DNA of 64,000 bases from Brevundimonas sp. (GCA_003248965.1 QFQU01000007.1:1-64000); one strand, 5' to 3'. Positions 15,500 to 25,493 are shown, counted from the stretch's first letter. The notes: generated by a model from the letters alone, not told the origin. Program-made: numbers and translations.

Positions 15500-16864
15500 T
15501 CAGCGCGTCTTTTCGTAGAGGTCGGTCGAGGCGCGTTCCAGAAGGACGGCCGCGCTCTCGCCCGGCCGGATCTCGGCCGAACCCACGTCGAACTCGGCCA
15601 CGAAAGGCGAACGGTCGGCCCCCGCGTCGAAGGCGGTGCAGCCGATCACGGCGGCGATGCGCTCTGCGGCCAGGCGCGCCTCTTCGCCGTGGGTGGCCGG
15701 CAGAGCCAGGGCGAAGACCTCCTTGGCCAGACGCACGGGGGTGTCTTCGACCCGCACCAGACGCGACACCATGGCTCCGATCTGGGGCATGGCGCGGTCC
15801 AGCCAACCGCCCTGGCGCGCCCAGGTCACGGCCTCGGTCTCTCGGACTCGCAGGACGCAGACCGACAGGGGGCGTTTTCTGGCGCGCGAGGCCTCGGCGA
15901 CGCGACCCAGGTGGGCGGCGAAGAGTTCAGGCGTGAACAGGCCCGTCGCCGGGTCCATGATCTCCAGGCTGCGCACCGAATCCAGCGCCTTGCGGATGGT
16001 CAGGTGGCGGCGGTGGGCCCGAGCCAGGCTGAGGATGCGCTCGGCCGTCTCCATCTCGGGCGTGTCAGCCGAAGCCACGTCGGCGAACCCGCGATTGAAC
16101 AACTCCGACAGGCTGATCTCGTTCTTGCCGCGCAGATAGAGCATCAGCGGGATGTGATAGAGGCGCGTGTTGCGCTTCATGCCCGAGGCGATCGACAGGG
16201 CCGGGGCATGGTCGTCGGCGCCCCACAGAACCGCGGCGTCGAAGGTGCTTTCGTGCAGGTAGTCGAAGGCGGTGTAGGGCGTCGGGGCGGCGATCACCTC
16301 CACGCCAGCGGCGGTCAGGGCGTTGGACAGGGCCAGGAAGCGCCGATCCGCGACGCCGGCGGCGAGAACGCGCAAGGGCGTGTCGTCGTCCTTCTCGGTG
16401 GAAAGGCTGATGCCGCGCGCGGCGAAGGTGGCCACCCGAAGGCGGAACTCTTCCTCCGCAATGGCGGCGCGGACCAACTTTTCCAGGCGCAAGGCGGCCT
16501 GGGCCGGATGCGGCGGCGTCGACATGACCAGGTCGGCCCCGCCTGTCTGATCGGCACGGCCCCCGATGACCAGCAGGGGTAGACGGCGCGGTTCCGCAGC
16601 GGCGCGCAGACGGGACAGGGTCTCCGGCGAGGCCGAATCGACATCGACGACCGCCGCTTGCAGCGGGAAATCGTTGAGGGTCGCTTCCGCCGCAGCGATG
16701 TCGCGCGCCGTAACCGTCCGCCAGCCCAGGGCGTCGAGACCGGAGGCGAGGAGACCGATTCGATCGTCCGAGGCCGCCAGAACCAATACACGCGCGTCGA
16801 AAGCCAAGCCGGTCGTCTCCGTGGGCGTCCAGCCCGCAGCCCCTGAAGGGAGTCGACGGACCAT
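15500..16864 (-). CDS. popA: PopA-like c-di-GMP receptor response regulator
   Basis: A 454-residue protein from ATG 16864 (an open frame extends to 16978) with two receiver-like domains (about 20-130 and 160-285) and a C-terminal GGDEF-like domain. The first receiver has VVDVDS, with a candidate phosphoacceptor Asp. In the GGDEF domain the active-site motif is degenerate (AKEVF, residues 380-384), while RVED (371-374) sits exactly five residues before it, the spacing of the product-binding I-site RxxD. This is the architecture of Caulobacter PopA, which binds c-di-GMP at the I-site and recruits RcdA and CtrA for ClpXP degradation. Catalysis is not expected. It could be another PleD paralogue, but PopA fits best. 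Confidence 0.82.
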   Translation of the reverse strand: MVRRLPSGAAGWTPTETTGLAFDARVLVLAASDDRIGLLASGLDALGWRTVTARDIAAAEATLNDFPLQAAVVDVDSASPETLSRLRAAAEPRRLPLLVIGGRADQTGGADLVMSTPPHPAQAALRLEKLVRAAIAEEEFRLRVATFAARGISLSTEKDDDTPLRVLAAGVADRRFLALSNALTAAGVEVIAAPTPYTAFDYLHESTFDAAVLWGADDHAPALSIASGMKRNTRLYHIPLMLYLRGKNEISLSELFNRGFADVASADTPEMETAERILSLARAHRRHLTIRKALDSVRSLEIMDPATGLFTPELFAAHLGRVAEASRARKRPLSVCVLRVRETEAVTWARQGGWLDRAMPQIGAMVSRLVRVEDTPVRLAKEVFALALPATHGEEARLAAERIAAVIGCTAFDAGADRSPFVAEFDVGSAEIRPGESAAVLLERASTDLYEKTR

Positions 16865-16983
16865 ACCGACCCGGGTGTTAAGGAAACAGCCCCCGATGCG
16901 ACTTGCGCGGAGAAATCCACGCGTGAGGAAAGGACTTACACCTGTCGTGGAATCCGCTAGTTTCCGCTGCTTGTGCAACGGTT

Positions 16984-17931
16984 GTGGGGACCGGCTTGAG
17001 CGATCATTTGACCCGGTCCGTCCTGCGGGCGCCGCGTTTCTGGGCTGGTCTGGCGGTGCGCGCCTTTGCGCGTAGCTGGGGACGGGACGTCATGCTCTAC
17101 ACCGGCGGGGTGTCGTTCTTCGCCCTGCTGGCGGTGTTTCCGGCCATCGCCATCCTGATCGGCTTCTACAAGCTGGGTCTGTCGATCAACGAGGTCAGCG
17201 CCCAGGCTGCGGCCTTGTCGGACCTGCTGCCCAATGCGGCAAAGGCCATATTCCAGGGCGAAATCACCCGACTGAGCAACGCCTCGGCCCGTACCGTTTC
17301 CGCCCAGAGCGCCTTCGCCCTGTTCGTCGGCGCCTATGCCGCGCACAGGGGATTCAAGGCCTTGCTGGCCGGTCTGAACCTGATCCACGATGAGACCGAG
17401 CCGCACGGCTTCTTCAAATTCAATCTCCTGGCCTTCTTCGTCGCGGTTTTCGCCTTCGCTCTGTTCACCGTGGTTTCGGGCGCGGTCGTGACCGTGCGGA
17501 TTCTGGCGCACACCTCGTCCTTGGCCGGGAATGAGGCGGTCGGATGGGCGCCCTTGGACGCCCTGCTTCCGGCCGTCGGTCTGGCGGTCGGTCTGACGCT
17601 GCTCTACCGCTACGCCATGAGCCATACGTCGCCGGTGGCCTGGCTGCCCTCGGCGACAGGCGGGCTGGTCGCCACCCTGATGTCGGTGGTGTCGTCCTGG
17701 CTGTGCGCCATCTATGTCGAGCAGATCGCGCCTCTGGGGGCCACCTATGGCTCGGTCGGCGCCGTGGTGGTGCTGCTGATCTGGCTGTCGTGGAACGTCA
17801 ACGCCATCTTCTATGGCGGCGCCTTTGCGACCGAGATGGAACTGGCCGCCAAGGCTCAGGCCCAGGCGGCCGCGCCATCCGCCGGCGTGGTCAATCTGTC
17901 GGAGCGACGGGCGCGCCGGTCTCGACCGTAA
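16984..17931 (+). CDS. YihY/BrkB-family inner-membrane protein
   Basis: A 315-residue protein with about six transmembrane segments, beginning near LYTGGVSFFALLAVFPAIAI, a signature region of the YihY family (once misannotated as RNase BN). Other family marks are AAHRGFKALLAGLNLIHDE and the GATYGSVGAVVVLLIWLSWN block near the end. Function is poorly defined; transport or envelope roles have been proposed. The GTG at 16984 is used, with a TTG four codons later as alternative. It diverges from the popA-like gene, and its last 41 bases overlap the 3' end of tusA on the other strand. Confidence 0.88.
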   Translation: MGTGLSDHLTRSVLRAPRFWAGLAVRAFARSWGRDVMLYTGGVSFFALLAVFPAIAILIGFYKLGLSINEVSAQAAALSDLLPNAAKAIFQGEITRLSNASARTVSAQSAFALFVGAYAAHRGFKALLAGLNLIHDETEPHGFFKFNLLAFFVAVFAFALFTVVSGAVVTVRILAHTSSLAGNEAVGWAPLDALLPAVGLAVGLTLLYRYAMSHTSPVAWLPSATGGLVATLMSVVSSWLCAIYVEQIAPLGATYGSVGAVVVLLIWLSWNVNAIFYGGAFATEMELAAKAQAQAAAPSAGVVNLSERRARRSRP

Positions 17932-18139
17932 GGCGGATCACGCCCTCGGTTTCTTCCACATCGATCAGGCGACCGCCCGTCTGCGTCATGAGGTAAGGCA
18001 CGTCGATTCGGGCCATGGGATCGGTGGCCAGAAGGACCAAGCGATCGCGCGGCGCGGCGGTGCGCAGGGCCTTCATCAGCCGGAGGCTGGGGATCGGACA
18101 TTGATGGCCGCGCGCATCGATGACGACCGCGTCCGTCAC
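17891..18139 (-). CDS. TusA-family sulfur-carrier protein
   Basis: An 82-residue TusA/SirA-like protein. The conserved N-terminal motif DARGHQCPIPSLRLMKAL has the active Cys14, which carries a persulfide in TusA proteins, followed by the C-P-x-P helix cap. The family moves sulfur for tRNA thiolation or other pathways; which applies here is unknown. Its ATG overlaps the cinA stop by four bases, so it is translated from the cinA transcript. Its own 3' end overlaps the convergent yihY gene by 41 bases. Confidence 0.85.
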   Translation of the reverse strand: MTDAVVIDARGHQCPIPSLRLMKALRTAAPRDRLVLLATDPMARIDVPYLMTQTGGRLIDVEETEGVIRLTVETGAPVAPTD

Positions 18140-18624
18140 GCCAGGCGATCCAGCAGCATTTCCAGCGCCACGCGCAGGGCGGCCAGGCGCACCGCCTCGC
18201 GGCCCAGGTCGCCGAACCGTTCTTCACGGTGCACCAGACCTTTGGGTCCGGTCGCCGCGAAATGGACCAGGCCCACGGGCTTTTCGGCCGATCCGCCGCC
18301 GGGCCCGGCGACGCCCGTGACGGCGACCGACACGACGGCGCGCGAATGGCCCACGGCGCCGGTCGCCATGGCCCGCGCCACCGGTTCGGACACCGCGCCG
18401 TGCGTTTTCAGCAGCCCTTCATCGACCCCCAGCATCTGGGTCTTGGCCGCGTTGCTGTAGGTGACGAATCCTCGGTCCAGAGCGGCGGACGACCCGGCTA
18501 TGGCCGTCAGGGCCCCGGCGACCAGGCCGCCGGTGCAGCTTTCGGCCGTGGCCAGCATCAGGCCGCGCCGGCTGGCGGCCGCGACGATCTGTTGCGCCAG
18601 GCGCTGTATGTCATCGGGGAACAT
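18136..18624 (-). CDS. cinA: CinA-family nicotinamide-nucleotide amidohydrolase
   Basis: A 162-residue CinA C-terminal-type protein (the PncC domain), which deamidates NMN to nicotinate mononucleotide in NAD recycling. The signature TAESCTGGLVAGALTAIAGS holds the catalytic Ser and its neighbours, followed by VTYSNAAKTQMLGV and GVAGPGGGSAEKPVG. The ATG at 18624 gives the standard single-domain length; the open frame reaches 18843 but overlaps the divergent gene at 18665. It is the first gene of a cinA-tusA pair. Confidence 0.92.
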   Translation of the reverse strand: MFPDDIQRLAQQIVAAASRRGLMLATAESCTGGLVAGALTAIAGSSAALDRGFVTYSNAAKTQMLGVDEGLLKTHGAVSEPVARAMATGAVGHSRAVVSVAVTGVAGPGGGSAEKPVGLVHFAATGPKGLVHREERFGDLGREAVRLAALRVALEMLLDRLA

Positions 18625-18664
18625 GGCCTTTTCATAGGCCCCCAGACCCGCTCTAACCAGAGGC

Positions 18665-20950
18665 ATGACCGACGCCCTGGATCGTCCGCTGCCTGCCGAA
18701 TCGGGGCGTGACCGCCTCACGCCGATCCTGTTCGCCGTCGCCGTCTTCACCTCGGCCTGTCTGGTGTTCGTGGTGCAGCCGATGGTGACGAAGCTGGTGC
18801 TGCCGAGCCTGGGCGGATCGCCTTCGGTGTGGAACGCGGCCATGGTCTTCTTCCAGACCGCGCTGCTAGCCGGCTACGCCTATGCCCATCTGCTGCAGAG
18901 GCTGGGTTCGATGCGGGTGCAGATGGGCGTTCATCTGGGCGCGCTGTTGCTCGCCGCGCTGTTTCTGCCGTTGAGCATCAGCGGCGTCCTGGGCGATCCA
19001 GACCCGACGCAACCGGCGCTCTGGCTTTTGGCGACGCTGGCGCTGTCGGTCGGCGCGCCGTTCGCTGTGTTGTCCGCCACCGCGCCCCTGCTTCAGGCCT
19101 GGTGGGCGCGGGCGCGCGTGGGCCAGGACGGGGGCAGGAACCCCTATGTCCTCTATGCAGCCTCCAACCTTGGCAGCTTTCTGGCGCTATTGGCCTATCC
19201 GGTGGTGATCGAACCCTTGGCCAGCCTGTCGGGGCAACGCTGGGGGTGGAGCTTCGGCTACGCGCTGTTCGTGGTCATGATCGCGGGGCTGGCCCTGGCG
19301 GCGTGGCGACGCGGTTCGGGCCATGCGCCCCCGCCGCGCCTGGCCGTCAGTCCGCCGATCACCTGGCGCGAGAAGGGGATGCTGGTGCTGCTGGCCGCCG
19401 CGCCGTCCAGCCTGATGCTGGGGGTGACGGCGCATCTGTCGACGGACGTGGCCTCGGCGCCCTTCCTGTGGGTGATCCCGCTGGCGCTATATCTGCTCAC
19501 CTTCGTCATCGCCTTCCAGGACCGACCCGCCATTGCGCCGCGCACCACGCTGGTGCTGCAGGCCGGGATGGGCGCGGCCTGCGCGGCCATGGTGGCGTTT
19601 CGCAGTGGTGAGTGGCTGGTGGTCTTCGCCGTCAATCTGCTGGCCTTCTTCTTTACAGCCCTGATGTGCCATCAGAGGCTGGCCGCGCGACGGCCCGCGC
19701 CGGATCGACTGACCGAATTCTATTTGCTGCTGTCCCTGGGCGGCGTGGTCGGCGGTGTGTTCAACGCCCTGATCGCCCCGGCCGTTTTCGAGATGGTGTG
19801 GGAATATCCGTTGGTCCTGGTGGCGGTGGCGCTGCTTCGGCCCTGGAGCCGGCAGGACATGCGAGCCTGGCAGATCGTCTGCGCCGTCGCGGGGGTGGTG
19901 GTCGCGCTGTCGGCCCCCCTGGCGATGGAAATGGTGCGCTATGCGCCCCAGGTGCGCGCCGCCATTCCCGACGCCCAGTGGTTGCGGATCGCCCAGGCGA
20001 TGCTGGGCGTGGCGGCCGTCCTGGCCTTCCTGGTGCGGGAGCGGGCCGTGCTGTTCGCCTGCATCCTGGCGGCCGTGACCTGGTCCGGATACACGCTGGC
20101 GCGTGGTTATGACTGGGACCTGACCGAACGCAGCTTCTTCGGCGTGATGCGGGTCGCGACGATCAACGAGCCGCCGCTGGGCGGACCGGTCCATGTGCTG
20201 ATGCACGGCACGACCCTGCATGGAGCGCAAGGCCAGGCCCCGGCCTATCGCTGTCGTCCCACCCTCTATTACGCCACGACGACGCCGCTGGGGCAGGCGG
20301 CGCTGAAGACCCAGGAGCGACGGCCGGAGGGCGCACGCATCGGGGTGGTGGGGCAGGGCGCCGGGGCCATGGCGGCCTACAAGCGCCAGCAGGATCAACT
20401 GACCTTCTTCGAGATCGACCCGATGGTGGATCGGCTGTCGCGCGACCGGCGCTGGTTCAGCTTCATCAGCGACTGCGCCGACGGGCCGGTGCGAACGGTG
20501 ATCGGCGACGCGCGCCTGACCCTGGCGAAGGAGCCCGCAGGGGGGTACGACCTTCTGATCATCGACGCCTTCAGCTCCGACGCAGTGCCGACCCATCTGC
20601 TGACGGTCGAGGCGATCCAGGGCTATCTGCGGGCGCTGGCGCCGGATGGTGTGGTGGTGCTGCACCTGTCGAACCGGAACCTGGAGATCACCCAGCCGGC
20701 CGAAGCGGCGGCCCGAACGCTGGGCGCGCCGCATCTGCATCAAGTCTATATCGAGGCCCCGAACCAGGGGGAGATGGCCGAGGCGTCGACCGAGGCCCTG
20801 GTCATCGGCAAGAACGAAGCGGCCCTGGCGCCTTTCCGGGCCGATCCGCGTTGGCGGACGCTGCGACCCAGCGCGGTGCGGCCATGGACGGACGACTATG
20901 TGAACCTGTTCGGCTCATTGCTGCGGCAATGGACCTATTCGCACCGCTGA
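18665..20950 (+). CDS. Fused membrane / spermidine-synthase-like protein
   Basis: A 761-residue fusion. The N-terminal 470 residues have many hydrophobic helices and read like the membrane half of proteins annotated as fused MFS/spermidine synthase (SACLVFVVQPMVTKLVLPSL, YAASNLGSFLALLAYP). The C-terminal region is a Rossmann methyltransferase-like spermidine synthase fold with GVVGQGAGAMAAY, FFEIDPMVDRL and LLIIDAFSSDAVPTHLL. True polyamine synthesis is not established for this family. It diverges from cinA with 40 bases between starts and converges on ispDF with ten bases between stops. Confidence 0.85.
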   Translation: MTDALDRPLPAESGRDRLTPILFAVAVFTSACLVFVVQPMVTKLVLPSLGGSPSVWNAAMVFFQTALLAGYAYAHLLQRLGSMRVQMGVHLGALLLAALFLPLSISGVLGDPDPTQPALWLLATLALSVGAPFAVLSATAPLLQAWWARARVGQDGGRNPYVLYAASNLGSFLALLAYPVVIEPLASLSGQRWGWSFGYALFVVMIAGLALAAWRRGSGHAPPPRLAVSPPITWREKGMLVLLAAAPSSLMLGVTAHLSTDVASAPFLWVIPLALYLLTFVIAFQDRPAIAPRTTLVLQAGMGAACAAMVAFRSGEWLVVFAVNLLAFFFTALMCHQRLAARRPAPDRLTEFYLLLSLGGVVGGVFNALIAPAVFEMVWEYPLVLVAVALLRPWSRQDMRAWQIVCAVAGVVVALSAPLAMEMVRYAPQVRAAIPDAQWLRIAQAMLGVAAVLAFLVRERAVLFACILAAVTWSGYTLARGYDWDLTERSFFGVMRVATINEPPLGGPVHVLMHGTTLHGAQGQAPAYRCRPTLYYATTTPLGQAALKTQERRPEGARIGVVGQGAGAMAAYKRQQDQLTFFEIDPMVDRLSRDRRWFSFISDCADGPVRTVIGDARLTLAKEPAGGYDLLIIDAFSSDAVPTHLLTVEAIQGYLRALAPDGVVVLHLSNRNLEITQPAEAAARTLGAPHLHQVYIEAPNQGEMAEASTEALVIGKNEAALAPFRADPRWRTLRPSAVRPWTDDYVNLFGSLLRQWTYSHR

Positions 20951-20959
20951 ACGCCTGAT

Positions 20960-22102
20960 CTAGAGACTGGCGGGCAGATCGACCGTCACGACCGCCTGGG
21001 CGGCCAGGCCCTCGCCCCGTCCGGTGAAGCCCAGCCCCTCGCTGGTCGTCGCCTTGACGCTGACGGCGTCCAGCGGCAACCCCAATAGGCCCGCGATACG
21101 TTCGCGCATGACCATACGGTGCGGCTTTACCTTAGGCTGCTCGCAGATCAGGGTGACGTCGATATTGACGATCCGGCCCCCGCGCGCCTTCACCAGATCG
21201 GCGGCGTGGATCAGGAAACGATCGGACGAGGCGCCCTTCCATTTCGGGTCCGAAGGCGGGAAATGATCGCCTATGTCGCCCTCGGCGATAGCGCCAAGGA
21301 TGGCGTCCGTCAGGGCGTGCAGGCCGGCGTCGGCGTCCGAATGGCCGATCAGCGTCTGGTCGTGGGGCACCTCTATGCCGCACAGCCAGACCGAGCCGCC
21401 CGGTCCCCAGCGATGGACGTCGTAGCCGGAGCCGATGCGGGTCTGTCGCGACAGCAGGGCCTCGGCCATGGCGAAATCCTCGGGGTAGGTCAGTTTCATA
21501 AGGCGCGGGTCGCCCTCGACCAGGACGACGCGACCGCCGTGGCGATCCACGACCACGGCTTCGTCGGTCGGCGTCTCGTCCGCGGGCCAGGCGGCGTAGG
21601 CGGCCTCGATCACGCCGCGACGAAAGGCTTGGGGCGTCTGAGCGCGCCAAAGGCCGTCGCGCTCGACCACGCCAGCCATGCGCCCGTCCTGGCCTTGGCG
21701 AAGGCTGTCCGCGACGGGCAGAACGGGCAGGGCGCCGTCGGCGTCTTTCAGGGTCGCGACCAGCCGGTCGATGACGGCGCGGTCCAGTAGGGGGCGGGCG
21801 GCGTCGTGGATCAGGACGGGCTGATCCGCCGAACAGGTCAGGGCGGCCAGGCCGGCCTGAACGGATCGAGCGCGAGTGTCCCCGCCTGTTACGGCGCGCC
21901 AGGAGGACAGGCCGGCAAGCGCCTGGGCGGCGCGATCCTGGGCGTCCGGCGCGATCACGACGATCAATTCCTGGACGCCAGCGTTCAACAGCGCTGCGGC
22001 GGACCAGCGCAGGACCGGCTTGCCCCCCAGGCTGCGCCACTGTTTGTCGCCGCCTGCGCGAGAGCCCGATCCGGCGGCGACGATAAGGGCGGAGAAGGTC
22101 AT
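20960..22102 (-). CDS. ispDF: Bifunctional IspD/IspF isoprenoid enzyme
   Basis: A 380-residue fusion performing two steps of the MEP pathway. The N-terminal MEP cytidylyltransferase (about 1-220) has [15 protein letters not shown] and HDAARPLL. The C-terminal MECDP synthase (about 225-380) has [10 protein letters not shown] with metal-binding Asp and His, [19 protein letters not shown] and [12 protein letters not shown]. Fusions of this kind are common in Alphaproteobacteria. The ATG at 22102 leaves 64 bases before the divergent dusB start, so promoters for both lie there. Confidence 0.96.
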   Translation of the reverse strand: MTFSALIVAAGSGSRAGGDKQWRSLGGKPVLRWSAAALLNAGVQELIVVIAPDAQDRAAQALAGLSSWRAVTGGDTRARSVQAGLAALTCSADQPVLIHDAARPLLDRAVIDRLVATLKDADGALPVLPVADSLRQGQDGRMAGVVERDGLWRAQTPQAFRRGVIEAAYAAWPADETPTDEAVVVDRHGGRVVLVEGDPRLMKLTYPEDFAMAEALLSRQTRIGSGYDVHRWGPGGSVWLCGIEVPHDQTLIGHSDADAGLHALTDAILGAIAEGDIGDHFPPSDPKWKGASSDRFLIHAADLVKARGGRIVNIDVTLICEQPKVKPHRMVMRERIAGLLGLPLDAVSVKATTSEGLGFTGRGEGLAAQAVVTVDLPASL

Positions 22103-22166
22103 GGCGGCCTTCTAAACGCCGTGGTCGGACTTGACGAGAGGCTGACGGATAGGGCGAAAGGCCCCG

Positions 22167-23222
22167 ATGACGAAGACGCTTCAGATCGGCGACGTGACCG
22201 TGCCGGGACGGGTTTTGATGGCGCCCATGACCGGCGTCACCGATCTGCCGTTCCGGGTGCTGGCCTCGAAACTGGGCGCCGCCTATGTGGCGACCGAGAT
22301 GGTGGCCGCAAAGGAGCTGGCCCGGGCGCGGCCCGACGTGGTGCGTCGCGCGGCCGTGGGCGAGGGGCTGCCCCTGACGGTGATCCAACTGGTCGGGCGT
22401 GATCCGGAGCAGATGGCCGAGGGCGCGCGCATGGCCGAAAAGGCGGGCGCCGACATCATCGATCTGAACTTCGGCTGTCCGGCCAAGGAGGTGACGGGCG
22501 CCGCCGCTGGTTCCGCCCTGATGCGGACGCCGGACCTGGCCTGCCGCATTATGGAGGCGGCGGTGCAGGCCGTGTCGCGTCCGGTCACGATCAAGATGCG
22601 CTTGGGTTGGGACGACGACAGCAGGAACGCCGCCGAACTGGCGGAACGCGCCGAGGCGATCGGGGTCAAGGCCGTCACCGTGCATGGCCGCACGCGAAAG
22701 CAGTTCTACACCGGCCAGGCCGATTGGGACGCCGTGGGCGCCGTCAAGGCGGCGGTCGGGATTCCCGTCATCGTCAACGGCGACATCGTCACGGCTGAAG
22801 AGGCGCGCCAGGCGCTTGCGGCGTCCGGCGCAGACGGACTGATGCTGGGGCGGGGCGTCTATGGTCGTCCGTGGCTGGCGGCGCATCTGGAACGGGCGCT
22901 GATCGACGGGGTGGCGATGGACGAGCCGGAGCCTGAGGCGCGTCTGGCCATCGTGATCGAACATCTGCGCGCCTCGGCCGCCTTCTACGGCCTGCCGCTG
23001 GGGTTGAAAATGTTTCGAAAACACCTGGGCTGGTACATCGAACAGGCGCCCTGGCCGGCGGACGCGCAACACCGAAGAGAGGCCAGGGCAAGAATTTGCC
23101 GCTTGGACGATGTTGAGGCCGTCGAGGCGGCCATGATGGAGCTATGGAGACCGAAAACACCGCAATCGGACAACTTCAGTGTTGAAAACGCGCCACAGCT
23201 GTCGGAGAGTGCTGTGGCATGA
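22167..23222 (+). CDS. dusB: tRNA-dihydrouridine synthase B (NifR3)
   Basis: A 351-residue flavoenzyme reducing uridines in the tRNA D-loop. It has APMTGVTDLPFR at the N-terminus and the catalytic Cys104 in NFGCPAKEV. TVHGRTRKQFYTGQADW and the FMN-phosphate-binding NGDIVTAEEAR and MLGRGVYGRPW follow. The extended C-terminal tail after about residue 325 is not conserved. Its stop overlaps ntrY by four bases. In Caulobacter and Rhizobiales ntrB and ntrC usually follow dusB (nifR3); here ntrY follows directly. Confidence 0.95.
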   Translation: MTKTLQIGDVTVPGRVLMAPMTGVTDLPFRVLASKLGAAYVATEMVAAKELARARPDVVRRAAVGEGLPLTVIQLVGRDPEQMAEGARMAEKAGADIIDLNFGCPAKEVTGAAAGSALMRTPDLACRIMEAAVQAVSRPVTIKMRLGWDDDSRNAAELAERAEAIGVKAVTVHGRTRKQFYTGQADWDAVGAVKAAVGIPVIVNGDIVTAEEARQALAASGADGLMLGRGVYGRPWLAAHLERALIDGVAMDEPEPEARLAIVIEHLRASAAFYGLPLGLKMFRKHLGWYIEQAPWPADAQHRREARARICRLDDVEAVEAAMMELWRPKTPQSDNFSVENAPQLSESAVA

Positions 23223-25483
23223 CGGATACGCCCTCAGCCGTGACTCCCCAGGCCGACCTCGCGTCGGACGAAGAGTCGTTCTGGGGGCGGATTGACGGAG
23301 AGCGGGCGCGGGCCTGGTTCGGCGTGGCCTATTTCGTCGCGGTGGCCGTCACGGCGGCCTCGATCTGGCTGGTGGCGGTGGCGCCCGATGCGGCGTCCGA
23401 CGGGCTCGGCGGCTCGGCCAATCAGCTGGTTCTCTATGTCCTGCTGGCCAATCTGGTTCTTATACTGGGGCTGGCCGCCATTGTCGGGCGGCGTGTCCTG
23501 GCCCTGGCGCGTCGGACCAGCGAAGCCGGGTCCAGACTGCATCTGCGTTTTGTCACTCTGTTTTCAGCGGTGGCCCTGATCCCGTCCGTGGTCATCGCCC
23601 TGGTGTTCGGCGTTCTGGTCACGCGTGGGGTCGATCAGTGGTTCAGCCAGAACGTCCAGGCGTCTGTGGAAAACGGGGCCGTGGTGGGGCGGGCCTATAT
23701 CAAGGACGTCGCCAAGACCATGGACACGGACCTGGTCACGATTTCCGAGCAACTGAACAGTGCGCGCGGCCTGTTCGGCAACAGGATTCAGTTCAACGAC
23801 GCCCTGGCCCAGGTGGGGGACATTTTCGGCTATCCCGCCCTCTACATCGTTGATGGCCAGGGCGAGGTGCTGGCGCGGGCCGAGGCGCCGAACGCACCGC
23901 CCTATCTGGCCCCGCCGCGCGCCTATCTGGAGGACGCCGCCCAAGGCGGTCAGCCGCCCACCGACGTGACCGAACATCCCGACGCCGTGCGTTCGGTCAT
24001 CGCCCTGCCGGCCTATGGCGACGCCTATCTCTATCTGGTTCGTCCCCTGCAGGACGGGCTGATCGCGCGGATGAACGCCTCGGTACAGTCGATCCAGTCC
24101 TACAACGAGGCCAAGGAATCCCGAGCCCGCATCCAGTCGGCCTTCATCCTCAGCTATCTGGAGACGGCCCTGCTGGTGCTGGTGGGGGCGGTGTGGCTGG
24201 GCATGTCGGCGGCCAGCAGCATTTCCGCCCCTATCGGCCGGCTGGTGAAGGCGGCGGGGCAGGTTGCGGGCGGGGACTTCAGCGCGCGGGTGGACAGCGA
24301 CGGGGCGCCGGCCGAAATCGCCACCCTGTCAGACGCCTTCAACCGCATGACCCACGATCTGCAGGCCCAGCAGACCGCGTTGAAGGCCGCCAGCGACGAG
24401 GCGCATGACCGCAGCACATTCATCGAGACGGTCTTGTCGGGCGTCAGCGCCGGGGTCATCGGCCTGGATCGGCGCGGCCGCATCTCGGCGATCAACGACA
24501 GCGCCCTGCAACTGCTGCACATCGAGGAGAGCGAGGTCCTGGGTCAGGCCCTGGCCGCGCTTTCGCCCGAGTTGAGCGACCTGGTGCGCCGGGTCGAGGC
24601 CCATATCGAAGAAGACATCGACGTGAGCCGCGACGGCGAGACGCGGCGTCTGCGCGTCCGCATCGAGGGGGGGCAGGGCGGCGAAATGGTCCTGACCTTC
24701 GACGACATCACCCGCCTGGTGACGGCCCAGCGGAACGCCGCCTGGCGCGACGTGGCCCGGCGCATCGCCCACGAGATCAAGAATCCGCTGACGCCCATCC
24801 AGTTGTCGGCCGAGCGGCTGAAGCGGAAGTATCGCAACAAGGTGGACGAGGTCGAAATCTTCGACCGCTGCACCGACACCATCATCCGCCAGGTCGGCGA
24901 CATCGGCCGGATGGTGGACGAATTTTCGGCCTTCGCACGCATGCCGGCGCCTCGATTCGGCGCGGCCGATCCGGCGGAGATGCTGCGCGAGGCGGTGTTC
25001 GCCCAGCGGGTGGCGGCGGCCGACATCGCGGTGGAGATCGGCGAACCCCTGGCCAAGACCAGCCTGCGATGCGACGTGCGGATGGTGGGGCAGGCCTTGC
25101 TGAATATTCTGAAGAACGCCGGCGAATCCGTCTCTGCGCGTCGTGCGGCCGAAGGCGCGACGGATGTCGCCGGCACGGGCATCATCGCCACCCTGAGCGT
25201 CGAAAACGGCGCGGCGGTCTTCATCATCGAGGACGACGGCGTGGGCCTGCCCGACAAGGACCGCGACCGTCTGACCGAACCCTATGTCACCACGCGCGAA
25301 AAGGGCACGGGCCTGGGCCTGGCGATCGTCAAACGCATCTGCGAGGACCACGGCGGCGAGCTGAGGCTGGCGGATGCGGAAACTCTGCGCGGCGCGCGCG
25401 TGTGCCTGATTTTCCCACTGACTCCCCCCGACAAGGCCGGCGAGACTGCGGAGCGCCCGCTCCGTAGCGTTCCCGCCGAATAA
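23219..25483 (+). CDS. ntrY: Nitrogen-regulation sensor histidine kinase NtrY
   Basis: A 754-residue membrane histidine kinase. There are several N-terminal transmembrane helices to about residue 140, an extracytoplasmic part, and a further helix near 310-330. A HAMP domain, a PAS domain (about 400-500), HisKA with the phospho-His in RIAHEIKNPLTPIQLSAERL and an HATPase_c domain (ILKNAGESV, DDGVGLP, GTGLGLAIVK) follow. It pairs with NtrX ten bases downstream. NtrYX senses nitrogen or redox-related cues in alphaproteobacteria. It is translationally coupled to dusB. Confidence 0.95.
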   Translation: MTDTPSAVTPQADLASDEESFWGRIDGERARAWFGVAYFVAVAVTAASIWLVAVAPDAASDGLGGSANQLVLYVLLANLVLILGLAAIVGRRVLALARRTSEAGSRLHLRFVTLFSAVALIPSVVIALVFGVLVTRGVDQWFSQNVQASVENGAVVGRAYIKDVAKTMDTDLVTISEQLNSARGLFGNRIQFNDALAQVGDIFGYPALYIVDGQGEVLARAEAPNAPPYLAPPRAYLEDAAQGGQPPTDVTEHPDAVRSVIALPAYGDAYLYLVRPLQDGLIARMNASVQSIQSYNEAKESRARIQSAFILSYLETALLVLVGAVWLGMSAASSISAPIGRLVKAAGQVAGGDFSARVDSDGAPAEIATLSDAFNRMTHDLQAQQTALKAASDEAHDRSTFIETVLSGVSAGVIGLDRRGRISAINDSALQLLHIEESEVLGQALAALSPELSDLVRRVEAHIEEDIDVSRDGETRRLRVRIEGGQGGEMVLTFDDITRLVTAQRNAAWRDVARRIAHEIKNPLTPIQLSAERLKRKYRNKVDEVEIFDRCTDTIIRQVGDIGRMVDEFSAFARMPAPRFGAADPAEMLREAVFAQRVAAADIAVEIGEPLAKTSLRCDVRMVGQALLNILKNAGESVSARRAAEGATDVAGTGIIATLSVENGAAVFIIEDDGVGLPDKDRDRLTEPYVTTREKGTGLGLAIVKRICEDHGGELRLADAETLRGARVCLIFPLTPPDKAGETAERPLRSVPAE

Positions 25484-25493
25484 GCGAGGCAAG

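Noticed and set aside
21132..23072. 646-residue minus-strand frame across ispDF and dusB
   Set aside because: It crosses two divergent genes and shows only Arg/Pro-rich shadow sequence.
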